A DNA stretch of 64,000 nt from Streptomyces sp. LaPpAH-108 (GTDB taxonomy: Bacteria > Actinomycetota > Actinomycetes > Streptomycetales > Streptomycetaceae). This document shows positions 35,113 to 46,110 of the stretch, one piece after another. A program made the position numbers and the translations under genes. The stretch is from assembly GCF_000373625.1 (NCBI RefSeq), contig NZ_KB892000.1, positions 89,013 to 153,012 on the forward strand. Reading direction: 5' to 3'. Within the stretch, counting starts at the first letter, position 1, and each line of letters starts with the position of its first letter. The notes under the pieces are model-generated. The model was not told the DNA's origin, did not search any database, and saw nothing but the letters and a program-made list of their open reading frames with translations.

Positions 35113-36192
35113 ATGAACAAGGTCATGAGCCGCAAACCCCACCCCCGCCACCGCCCCCCGAACCGCCAGGACCCCCGCCGCCCCGGCACCACCCCACTCC
35201 GCCCCCGCCCGGAAGCGACGAGGGCCGACGCGAGCACGGCAGCCACCCCGAAGCCCCTGCCCGCCCCGCACACGCCCCAGAACACAACGCCCCACCAGGA
35301 CGCCACCGAACCCGTCACAACGACTCACACGGAAACCTCGCCACCCAGCGCGGCGACCCATCCGGACCCCCAGGCACCCGGCACGGCAACACGTACGGGC
35401 ACGCCCATGCCGAGCACAGCGGCACAGACCGAAACCTCCCCCGCCAGCGCGGCGACCTGCCCGGACGCCCAGTCGCCCGACACGGCAACACGTGCGGACA
35501 CACCCACACCGAGCACGACGGCGCACGCCGAGACCTCTACGCCCCACCCAGGCGCCTTGGCACCAGACACGGCGACGCACGCCCGGACCTCGCCACCCGA
35601 CCCGGCACCGGACGTGCGACCTGCCGCCCCTGGCAGGCCAACCGGGCCCCATGCCACGGCACCCACCAGGACCGCTGAGCCGCACCCGACAGGCCGCCGA
35701 GGCACACCAGCTCCCCGCACCCCAGCCCACCCGCCTAGGACGGCTCACACCCCGTCACAGCGGCCAGGCACCCCGCCCCCGCCCACGACACCCACCCCCC
35801 GGCCGTACGCCACCACCCCCGCCGACCAACAAGACACCACCCCCCGCCCCCAACCCCGCCCCACCGACCTCTTCGCCGACCGGCTCGTCGCCGTCCTCAG
35901 CGGTCAGCGCCCCGTGCACTGGATGCTGCGGCACACCGCCGGGCAGGCGTACGACGATCTCGCGCGGCTCGCGGAGCGGAACCCCCTGCGGGCCCCGGGA
36001 ATCCGCCCCGTCGTCAGCGACCTCGGTTACTTCGTGCCCCGGGAGGGCGCGCTGGAGGTGTTCGCCCGGATCGCGGCCGGGGACCGGCTGCGGGCGCTCG
36101 CCTTCCGGCTGGAGCGGGGACGGGACCTGCGCTGGCGGTGCACGGCCGTGGAACTGGCAGGCCCCCGCCCCACCCGCGAGGCGACCGGTTGA
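35113..36192 (+). CDS. Rv3235-family protein (DUF6459-like) with repetitive N-terminus
   Basis: About 359 aa. The C-terminal 110 residues (DLFADRLVAVLSGQRPVHWM through LRWRCTAVELAGP) match the Rv3235 family found next to secA in actinobacteria. The N-terminal 250 residues are Pro/Thr/Ala-rich and include a 33-residue imperfect tandem repeat. They are probably disordered and vary between strains. ATG 35113 is plausible, but a start further downstream cannot be excluded because the repeat region gives no conservation. It is convergent with secA, separated by a hairpin. Function unknown; its place beside secA suggests a link to secretion. Confidence 0.75.
   Translation: MNKVMSRKPHPRHRPPNRQDPRRPGTTPLRPRPEATRADASTAATPKPLPAPHTPQNTTPHQDATEPVTTTHTETSPPSAATHPDPQAPGTATRTGTPMPSTAAQTETSPASAATCPDAQSPDTATRADTPTPSTTAHAETSTPHPGALAPDTATHARTSPPDPAPDVRPAAPGRPTGPHATAPTRTAEPHPTGRRGTPAPRTPAHPPRTAHTPSQRPGTPPPPTTPTPRPYATTPADQQDTTPRPQPRPTDLFADRLVAVLSGQRPVHWMLRHTAGQAYDDLARLAERNPLRAPGIRPVVSDLGYFVPREGALEVFARIAAGDRLRALAFRLERGRDLRWRCTAVELAGPRPTREATG
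35329..35580 (+). repeat. 99-bp tandem repeat inside the Rv3235-family gene
   Basis: Unit 1 is 35329-35427, unit 2 is 35428-35526, and a shortened third unit runs from 35527. Each unit begins with codons for T/A-E-T-S and contains SAAT, PD, Q(A/S)P and TATR in the same order. The 99-bp length keeps the frame, so copy number could vary without breaking the gene. Confidence 0.8.
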
Positions 36193-36209
36193 ACCCCGGC
36201 AACGACAAA

Positions 36210-36242
36210 GGGCCGGACCCCTCACGAAGAGAGACCCGGCCC
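36210..36242 (-). terminator. Hairpin between secA and the Rv3235-family gene
   Basis: GGGCCGG at 36210-36216 pairs with CCGGCCC at 36236-36242 around a 19-base loop. The two genes converge here, so it may serve both transcripts. Confidence 0.6.
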
Positions 36243-36292
36243 AGAGTCAGCCACTCAGACCCACCACGGGCAAGCCCGCCGCACGGCGCCCG

Positions 36293-39109
<2,817 letters not shown>

Positions 39110-39364
39110 GGGGGGTGGTCTCCTTGCCGGTCGGGCCTGGGACGGTCTGTTTTCCATGTGACTTGCTGAGCAACGGCCATCGTATGCGAGGACCCCGGCG
39201 CGCCGGGAGGGCCTGGCGACCCGGTGCGCGCCTCACTGTGGACAACGGACGAGCGCGGAGGATAGTGCCGCGCCTGATCGGGGATTTACGCGAATCGTGA
39301 CCCCGCGCTCACGCAGCGCGAAAAGCCGTGGCGGCACGGGTGCGACGCCGCGCAGAATCGGGCG

Positions 39365-39953
39365 ATGGACCCCGTCATCCTGACCACCGACCGCCTCCGG
39401 ATGCGCGCCCTCGGCCCGGCCGATGCCGAGGCGGTGTACGCCGCCGCCCAGGACCCCGCGTCCCAGCGCTGGATCTCGTCCTTTCCCTCTCCTTACCTGC
39501 GCGAGCACGCCGACGCGTTCATCGACGGCGTGGTGGCCCGCGGCTGGGCGGACGACTCGGAGTACCACTTCGGCCTGTTCCTGCCCGACGGCGCGCTGGC
39601 GGGCGTGCTGGGTGTCATGCGGCGCGGCCTTGGCGCCGCCGAGGTCGGCTTCTGGGCCACCCGCGAGCACCGCGGCCGGGGTTACATGACGGAGGCCGTG
39701 CTCGCGGCGGCCCGCTGGGCCTTCACCGAGCTGTCCGTGGACCGCCTGGAGTGGCGCGCCGAGGTCGGCAACCGGCCCTCCCGCGCGGTGGCCGAACGCG
39801 TCGGCTTCACCATGGAGGGCACGCTGCGCGCGGCCCGTCGAACACCGGGGCGTCCGACGCGACTCGTGGGTCGGCTCGCTGCTCCCCTCCGACCTCGGCC
39901 TGACCCCGGCCGCCCCGTATCTGGCCGCGCCCGATCCCGCTGTGACCACCTGA
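39365..39953 (+). pseudogene. GNAT acetyltransferase (RimJ/RimL type) with a frameshift near its 3' end
   Basis: The frame from ATG 39365 reads as a RimJ/RimL-type N-acetyltransferase: ILTTDRLRMRALGPADAEAVY, then the acetyl-CoA site GFWATREHRGRGYMTEAV, then EVGNRPSRAVAERVGFTMEGTLRAA. At the CCC near 39834-39836 the frame breaks. The expected C-terminus (VEHRGVRRDSWVGSLLPSDLGLTP to a TGA at 39951-39953) is in the next frame, consistent with one extra base. Read without correction, the frame runs on through the following gene as a 607-aa product. This may be a real mutation or a sequencing error; the family assignment is firm. Confidence 0.82.
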
Positions 39954-40012
39954 CCTGCGGGAACCTCCGGCCGATCGGCCACTGTCAGTGCCACCCTCTA
40001 TCGTCGGCGACC

Positions 40013-41188
40013 ATGACGACCCTGCCGCGCCCCGCCACCATCCTCACCGCGGACGACGCCCGCCGTATCGCCCTGCGGGCCCAGGGACTGCTGGGAGCGC
40101 CCGACCGGCGGGCGGGGGTGCGCGGGGTGCTGCGGCATCTGGGTGCGGTCCAGCTCGACACCATCTCGGTGCTCGCCCGCTCCCATGAACTGGTGCCCTA
40201 CGCCCGTCTCGGCGCCGTCGGCCGCCAGGCCGTGGAGTCGGCCTACTGGCAGGACACCCGCGCCTTCGAGTACTGGTCGCACGCCGCCTGTGTGCTGCCC
40301 GTCGAGGAGTGGCCGCACTTCGCCTTCCGCCGCCGCGCCTACCGCTCCCGCCCGCACTGGAACCACCAGCTGCCCGAGGGCACCTACGAGCAGGTGATCA
40401 AGCAGCTCCAGTCCGAAGGCCCGCTCACGGCCACCGAGTTGGGCGGTGCCAAGCGCACCAGCGAGTGGTGGGACTGGTCCGGCACCAAGGTCGCCGTCGA
40501 ACGCGCCCTGATGTACGGCGAGGTGGTGTGCGTCGAGCGGCGCGGCTGGAAGCGGGTGTACGACCTCGCCGAGCGCGCCATCCCGGACGCCCTGCTGCAC
40601 GACGACATGGACGACGCCGAGTGCCTGCGCCGTCTGGTCCGGCTGGCCGGTGAGTCGCTGGGGGTGGGCACGCGCGCGGACATCGCGGACTACCACCGGC
40701 TCAAGGGTGAGCAGGTGGAGGCGGTGATCGCCGACTCGGGTCTGGTGCCGGTCGAGGTCGAGGGCTGGGCCAAGCCCGCCTGGGCGGACCCGGCGGCCCT
40801 CGCCACCGCGCCGCGCGGCCGTCACCGCACGACGCTGCTCTCCCCGTTCGACTCACTGATCTGGGAACGGGCCCGCACGGAGCGCCTGTTCGGCTTCACC
40901 CACCGCCTGGAGGCGTACGTCCCCAAGCAGAAGCGGGTGCACGGCTACTTCGCTATGCCGGTGCTCTCCGGCGGGCGGCTGGTCGGCCGGGTGGACCCGG
41001 CGCGCGAGGGGCGCACGCTGGTGGCCCGGCAGGTCACGCTGGACGGCCCGAAGGCGGTGGTGGCGGTCGCCGACGCGCTGATCGAAGCGGCGAGCTGGGT
41101 GGGCTGCACGGATGTGCGCGTGGAGCGCGTGACGGAGCCCGAACTGCGGGCGCCGCTGGCCGCCGTACTGGCCCGCGCGCTGGCCTGA
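40013..41188 (+). CDS. AlkZ/YcaQ-like winged-helix DNA glycosylase
   Basis: A 391-aa protein of the HTH_42 family. The motif VQLDT near residues 46-50 is the Q-x-D form found in YcaQ-type enzymes, which unhook DNA interstrand crosslinks; the related self-resistance enzyme AlkZ has Q-x-Q. The family's conserved YWSHAACVLP, SPFDSLIWERART and GYFAMPVL strings are present. ATG 40013 follows the broken GNAT gene by 60 bp and is in the same frame as that gene's uncorrected reading. A DNA-repair role against alkylation or crosslink damage is inferred from family. Confidence 0.88.
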   Translation: MTTLPRPATILTADDARRIALRAQGLLGAPDRRAGVRGVLRHLGAVQLDTISVLARSHELVPYARLGAVGRQAVESAYWQDTRAFEYWSHAACVLPVEEWPHFAFRRRAYRSRPHWNHQLPEGTYEQVIKQLQSEGPLTATELGGAKRTSEWWDWSGTKVAVERALMYGEVVCVERRGWKRVYDLAERAIPDALLHDDMDDAECLRRLVRLAGESLGVGTRADIADYHRLKGEQVEAVIADSGLVPVEVEGWAKPAWADPAALATAPRGRHRTTLLSPFDSLIWERARTERLFGFTHRLEAYVPKQKRVHGYFAMPVLSGGRLVGRVDPAREGRTLVARQVTLDGPKAVVAVADALIEAASWVGCTDVRVERVTEPELRAPLAAVLARALA

Positions 41189-41215
41189 GCCCGGGCGGGC
41201 GTCGCCGGTCCGGGG

Positions 41216-41962
41216 TCAGCGGATCTCGAGGATCTTCTCCCGCATCGCGTAGACCACGGCCTCCATCCTGGAGTGCAGCTGAAGCTTCTCCAGGATGTTG
41301 CGCACGTGGTTCTTCACGGTGTTCTCGGAGATGAACAACTCCTTGGCGATGTCCCGGTTGTTCATCCCCGTGGCGACCAGCTTGAGGACTTCCAGTTCCC
41401 GGTCGGTCAGCCGGGGCGCTGGCACCAGACGGCGCTCGTCGGTGCGCTGGATCATCGACTTGAACTCGGTGAGCAGCTTGGATGCCATGGACGGGCTGAT
41501 CTGCGACTGCCCGTCGGCCACCGCGCGAATGGCCGTGGCCACCTCGTCGGTGGAGATCTCCTTGAGGAGGTAGCCGGTCGCGCCCGCCTTGATCGCGTCG
41601 TAGAGGTCGGCCTCCTCGTCACTGATCGTCAGCATGATGATCTTGGCGCTGGGGGCGACCTCCTTGATGGAGGTGCAGGCCTCGATCCCGCCGCGCCGGG
41701 GCATCCGCACGTCCATCAGCACGATGTCCGGCAGCAGGTCGGCCGCCTTGTCCACCGCCTCGGCCCCGTCGCCCGCCTCGCCGACGACCTGGATGTCCTC
41801 CTCGGCGGCGAGCACGATCTCCAGGCCCCGGCGGAAGAGGGCGTGGTCGTCCACGACCAGCACTCTGATCGGCTCCGCGCGTGGGGCGCCGGCTTCCGGC
41901 TCCCGACCGGGGTCGCCGTGATCGGCGTCCGGGTCACGCATGGGTCCGAAGGTGTCCGCCAT
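41216..41962 (-). CDS. NarL/FixJ-type orphan response regulator
   Basis: A 248-aa regulator with an acidic 30-residue N-terminal tail, a receiver domain with phospho-acceptor Asp84 in VLMDVRMPRRGG and conserved Lys in YLLKEI, and a LuxR-type helix-turn-helix (LTDRELEVLKLVATGMNNRDIAKELF onward, with ENTVKNHVRNILEKL). ATG 41962 is set by GGAGGAACG immediately upstream. No histidine kinase gene adjoins it, so it is an orphan. S. coelicolor has such an orphan regulator at the same place (from memory), implicated in development and antibiotic control. Confidence 0.93.
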   Translation of the reverse strand: MADTFGPMRDPDADHGDPGREPEAGAPRAEPIRVLVVDDHALFRRGLEIVLAAEEDIQVVGEAGDGAEAVDKAADLLPDIVLMDVRMPRRGGIEACTSIKEVAPSAKIIMLTISDEEADLYDAIKAGATGYLLKEISTDEVATAIRAVADGQSQISPSMASKLLTEFKSMIQRTDERRLVPAPRLTDRELEVLKLVATGMNNRDIAKELFISENTVKNHVRNILEKLQLHSRMEAVVYAMREKILEIR

Positions 41963-42165
41963 CGTTCCTCCCCCTGAAGGCCGTGGCCTGTGGTCCTGTG
42001 CCATCGCCAACCCAAGGCAGCGGCCCACTGGTTGGGCCGGTGCGGTCATGATTTCATGCCCGGGCGCCGCCACGGTGCCGTGCGGGGCGTGAAGTGGTCG
42101 CACACCGGTGCCCCTGGGGGCGCACGCGCGCTCCAGGGGCACCCGTTCCGCTTCGCCGGGCCGGA

Positions 42166-42861
42166 TCAGCCGCCCAGCGTGCCACCCGCCGCGGGCGGCT
42201 GCACCTCGGCCACCATCGGGTCCGTGCTGAGGTGGATGACGCCGTAGTCGTAGGCGTGTCGCCGGTAGACGACGCTCGGCTCCTTGGTCTCGGAGTCGAC
42301 GAACAGATAGAAGTCGTGGCCGACCAGTTCCATCTCGTAGAGAGCCTGGTCAAGGGTCATCGGAGAGGCGACATGCGTCTTCTCGCGGACGACGAGGGGG
42401 CCGTCGCCCGTGACCTCCAGCGAGCCGATCTTCTTGGTCGGCACCCCGCCGTCGGACTCGGGGGGCGGAACCGGAACTCCGTCCGGGTAGAGCGTCGCCA
42501 CGCCCGGGACAACGTCGGGCACCTCGGCCGCCGGGATGCGTCGTGCGCCCCGGCGCACGACTCGCTTGTCGTGCTGCTTGCGCAGCCTTGCCTCCAGCTT
42601 CTCCGCGGCCATGTCGAGGGCCGCGTACGGGTCGCTGGCGGACGCTTCCGCCCTGATCACCGGACCGCGGGAGCGGAGCGTGATCTCCACTCGGTCACAG
42701 CGGTCGGCCTGGCGGGGGTTCGGTTCCTTGGACACCTCGACGTCGAGGCTCATCACCTTGCCGTCGAGCTTCTGGATCTTCTCCAGCTTCAGCTTCTCGG
42801 CCACGTGCTTGCGGAACCGCTCGGGCACCTCGGTCTTGCGGCCCTTGACGACGATGTCCAC
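42166..42861 (-). CDS. hpf: Ribosome hibernation-promoting factor, long form
   Basis: A 231-aa long HPF. The N-terminal S30AE domain (VDIVVKGRKTEVPERFRKHVAEKL to about residue 110) binds the decoding centre. The C-terminal domain (MTLDQALYEMELVGHDFYLFVDSET through YGVIHL) dimerises to join two 70S ribosomes into 100S particles in dormancy. GTG 42861 is chosen because GGAG lies 7 bases upstream and it gives the family's usual first residues; the frame stays open to an ATG at 43071 but that part has no family sequence. Confidence 0.94.
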   Translation of the reverse strand: MDIVVKGRKTEVPERFRKHVAEKLKLEKIQKLDGKVMSLDVEVSKEPNPRQADRCDRVEITLRSRGPVIRAEASASDPYAALDMAAEKLEARLRKQHDKRVVRRGARRIPAAEVPDVVPGVATLYPDGVPVPPPESDGGVPTKKIGSLEVTGDGPLVVREKTHVASPMTLDQALYEMELVGHDFYLFVDSETKEPSVVYRRHAYDYGVIHLSTDPMVAEVQPPAAGGTLGG

Positions 42862-43176
42862 GCAGAACTCCGTTCCCGGATCGCCCCGCGTCAGCGGCGG
42901 AGCATCTCCCTTTTGCACCAGGTCCCGGTGGGCCCCGGAACCTTCGGACTCGGTGACGTCCACCTCCTCCTCCCCCGTGGGCGAGAGCTCCATCCCGCCG
43001 GCGCGGGTGATTGCGGAAATCACGCTGCGCGGCATTCGGATATGCGAGGTCTGGCCTGCGCCTTTCCTCACAACCGAACATATCTCGCCCGGACGTATGT
43101 CGTCACCCTCTACTGCGGCGTACCTCCGTTCAGGTGAATTTCCGCTCTTGCTACCTGCAACGACGCAGGTAGGAGG
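42862..43176. other. 315-bp leader region upstream of hpf
   Basis: No separate gene is supported. The hpf frame is open through much of it, but codon use and lack of family similarity argue against translation. It probably contains the stress-responsive hpf promoter and a 5' untranslated leader; I cannot assign the promoter elements. Confidence 0.45.
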
Positions 43177-44079
43177 TCAGTTCCTGGCTATTTCGAAAGA
43201 ATCCGGAGGCGCGGCGATCACCGCCGCCCGGAGTGCCACTCCGGTGGCCTTCGGTGCCGTCAATTCCGGTGCACCCTGCACCGGGTTTCCGCTCTCCGAT
43301 CGTGCCCCTGTCTCTCGTTTCCACCTTCCTTCCCGAGTTCCGCCGGGGTACACGGCCGTTCTCTCCCCGCGATGCGAACCGGACGCCGCCCGCAGGGCCC
43401 GCGCCGCCTCCGCGAGGGTCGCCCCCGTCGTCATCAGGTCGTCCACGAGCACGACCCGTCCCGCGTCGAGCAGCCGCGCCCCACCCGCCGTCACCGCCAG
43501 GGCACCGGCCAGGTTCGCCCGGCGCTCCCGTGCGTCCAGCCCCGCCTGGTCGAGCACCGGCCGCCGCTGCCGCAGCACGGCCGCCACCCGGGCCGGGGTG
43601 CCCCCGCGCCGCAGCCGCCCGGCGGCGACGAGGGCCATCCGCCGCACCGGATCGTGCCCCCGCGCCCGCACGGCCGCCCGCGTGGAGGGCAGCGGCACGA
43701 GGATCACCGGACCCGGCGGTGGTCGTCGCGCCCCGTGCGGTGGCCCGGGGTGCGGCACTCCGAGCCACCCCTGTCCGGAACCCGGCGGCCCGAGTCCCGC
43801 GCGCACGGCCTCCGCCAGGGCCGTACCCAGGGCTCCCGTGAGCGCCAGCGCGCCTCGTTCCTTGTGCGCGAGGAGAAGCGACCGCACCTCCCGGGCGTAC
43901 GGCGCCACCGCGTGCACCATCGGCAGCCCCGGCGGCTCGGGCGAGGGCCGCACCCGGCGCGGTGCCACACCGCCCAGCGCTCTTCGGCACCGTGGGCACA
44001 GCACCGTGCGCGGCGCCTCGCAGCCCTCACAATCGGCCGGAAGCACCAGGTCCGTGAGGTCCCGCCACCATCCCCGCAT
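43177..44079 (-). CDS. ComF-family phosphoribosyltransferase-like protein
   Basis: About 300 aa. An N-terminal zinc-ribbon with Cys17, Cys20, Cys28 and Cys31 (CEGC...CPRC) precedes the phosphoribosyltransferase fold with PRPP motif VVLVDDLMTTGATLAEAARAL. In ComF proteins the last strand normally follows directly. Here about 45 extra polar residues (roughly 235-280, rich in Gly, Arg, Glu) come before the terminal VALRAAVIAAPPDSFEIARN. ATG 44079 places the zinc-ribbon at the N-terminus. ComF proteins are linked to DNA uptake or recombination in other bacteria; the role in Streptomyces is unknown. Confidence 0.88.
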   Translation of the reverse strand: MRGWWRDLTDLVLPADCEGCEAPRTVLCPRCRRALGGVAPRRVRPSPEPPGLPMVHAVAPYAREVRSLLLAHKERGALALTGALGTALAEAVRAGLGPPGSGQGWLGVPHPGPPHGARRPPPGPVILVPLPSTRAAVRARGHDPVRRMALVAAGRLRRGGTPARVAAVLRQRRPVLDQAGLDARERRANLAGALAVTAGGARLLDAGRVVLVDDLMTTGATLAEAARALRAASGSHRGERTAVYPGGTREGRWKRETGARSESGNPVQGAPELTAPKATGVALRAAVIAAPPDSFEIARN

Positions 44080-44280
44080 GGCTCCACTGTGCCGAGGCTC
44101 CGGCCTCCCGGCCACCCCTGTGGACAAGGCCCTGTGGACAACGGACGCACCGGTCCGACGGCCCTCACTCACACGAGTGGAAGGGGGCAGGGGAAACCCC
44201 GGCAACGCCCGGACTCCCCAACGGAGAACGGCCCGGACCCCCAAGGGAATCCAGGCCGCCTCACCCCCGTCGAACCACCC

Positions 44281-46110
44281 TCACCCCGGATAGACCGGCG
44301 CCGTCCCGTCCTTGTCCACCTTCTGCCACTGCGCCCCCGACGGCAGCCGGACGATCCCGTCCTCCGAGGAGGCGACCAGCGGTACCCGTTCGTCCTCGGC
44401 GGCGGCGATCGCCGTCACCCGGGACAGCGCGGCGGGCGCCGGGCCCTCCAGCGTGGAGCCGTCGACCTGGACGTACCGCATCTGGTGCACACCGCCCTGC
44501 TCGCGGCCGACCACGACCAGTCGGCTGTCACCGGCCCAGGCCAGCGCCGTGACCAGCTCCATGTCGGGTGCGGCCGGGCGCGGATGGACGACCGCCGGGG
44601 CGTCGCCCGCGTCGTCCTCGCGCTCGATCCGGCCGATGAGCAGCGACTGTTTGTCGTCCTTCGAGGCCACGACCAGCGCGACCCGCACCCCGTCGGCGGC
44701 CACCCGCACGTCCGTGATCCGGCCGCGCACCTTGGGCAGGCTCACGGTCACCGGCTTCCCGGTGCCGCCCTGCTCCACGACGTAGAGCTGCGGCTTGGCC
44801 GGGTTCAGGTCGGCCACCCACAGGTCGCCGCGCGCGTCCCAGCTCGGCTGGGTCAGCCGCTCGCCCTCGGCGGCCCCCAGGCTGGTGACCACGGGTTCCC
44901 CGAGCGTGCCCGCAGCGGCCAGCGGCGTGACGTAGAGCGCCCGGCTGTCGGCCGAGACCCCGGCCACCGTGTGCTCGTCCCGTGAGACGGCCACCGAGTG
45001 CAGCTCCTTGGTGCCCTCGCCGAGCACGCCCGGCACCGGTGTCGCACTGGTCCCGCCCGCCCCGGTCGGCATCCGCACCAGCCGGTGCTTACCGTCGAGG
45101 AAGTAGAGGTACTGCGGGCTCTGCGCCGAGGCACGCCAGGCGACGGAGTCCACCCGGTCCTCCCCCAGATCGCACAGCCGCCGCTCGCCGGGCCCCTCCA
45201 GCTCGACCGTCTCCAGCGTCGGCGCCAGGTTCCGCAGGGTGAACAGCAGCTGGGTGGCCATCTCGCGGCAGCGGGCCCTGCCGACCTGCGTCGCCTTCGC
45301 GTTCAGCGGCACCACCAGCCGGTTCTGGTCGTCGGGCGTCAGCCCCGACACCCCGCGCTGCAGCGCCGTACCGGTCGGGAAGCTCGACCTGACCACCGGC
45401 TCGAGCCAGTCGGTCGGGCCCTGCAGCAGCGAGCGCACCATCTCGGTCATCGGGTCGACCTTGCTGCGCACGAACACCGGGTCGGCGACCGCGACCGGCC
45501 GCCCGTTCGACCCGGCCCGGGTGTGGGTCGCGAAGTAGTACTTATCGACCGACGTGTAGTTGCGCTGGAAGTCGGACTTGCCCATGACCACGCCCGTGGG
45601 CGGCGCGTCGATGCGCCACTGGCCGCTCTTGGGGTCCTTCGACAGATGCACCTTGGTGCGGTAGGCACCCGCCGCGGGCTGGTACGCGTGGTCGCCGTCG
45701 ACCGAGGCGACCTTGCGGCCCTCCAGGACGTAGGTGTCCTGCCGGCGCCCGGACCCCTCCGGCGCGGCCTGCATGACGCTCGGGCCGTCGGCGAGGACGG
45801 TCGCCCGCTCCGGCCGCCAGACGCGCGCGGCAGCGGTCGTCAGATACTTGCGGGCCGTGTCGTACTGCGGATCGTCGCTGGTCAGGGCCTCCAGGAAGCC
45901 CTGCATGATCTCGTTGGACGTCGCACCCTGGGCGGGCGGCACCGCGAAGACCCGCACCCCGGTGTCCTGCCGGGGCGTGGACTCGACGTTGCGCAGATCA
46001 CCGCTGTCGGGCATCGAGGCGCATCCGGACAGCAGCACGGCCCCGCACACGGCGTACGCCACCGCGCGTCCCGGTCGGCGCCGGGCGCCCCCCTCGCGGT
46101 CAGCGAGCAC
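44281..46110 (-). CDS. lpqB: LpqB, lipoprotein partner of MtrB
   Basis: A 609-aa lipoprotein with lipobox LLSGC (Cys30). A GerMN-type domain lies around residues 180-310, followed by a beta-propeller-like C-terminal half. It acts outside the membrane and modulates the MtrA/MtrB system in actinobacteria. The GTG start at 46110 directly follows the mtrB stop (TGA-GTG), so the three genes are one operon in the order mtrA-mtrB-lpqB. The full usual length is present. Confidence 0.95.
   Translation of the reverse strand: MLADREGGARRRPGRAVAYAVCGAVLLSGCASMPDSGDLRNVESTPRQDTGVRVFAVPPAQGATSNEIMQGFLEALTSDDPQYDTARKYLTTAAARVWRPERATVLADGPSVMQAAPEGSGRRQDTYVLEGRKVASVDGDHAYQPAAGAYRTKVHLSKDPKSGQWRIDAPPTGVVMGKSDFQRNYTSVDKYYFATHTRAGSNGRPVAVADPVFVRSKVDPMTEMVRSLLQGPTDWLEPVVRSSFPTGTALQRGVSGLTPDDQNRLVVPLNAKATQVGRARCREMATQLLFTLRNLAPTLETVELEGPGERRLCDLGEDRVDSVAWRASAQSPQYLYFLDGKHRLVRMPTGAGGTSATPVPGVLGEGTKELHSVAVSRDEHTVAGVSADSRALYVTPLAAAGTLGEPVVTSLGAAEGERLTQPSWDARGDLWVADLNPAKPQLYVVEQGGTGKPVTVSLPKVRGRITDVRVAADGVRVALVVASKDDKQSLLIGRIEREDDAGDAPAVVHPRPAAPDMELVTALAWAGDSRLVVVGREQGGVHQMRYVQVDGSTLEGPAPAALSRVTAIAAAEDERVPLVASSEDGIVRLPSGAQWQKVDKDGTAPVYPG

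Noticed and set aside
39365..41188. Genuine GNAT-glycosylase fusion protein
   Set aside because: The expected acetyltransferase C-terminus is found in the next frame and an own start with family N-terminus exists at 40013, so a frameshift explains the continuous frame better.
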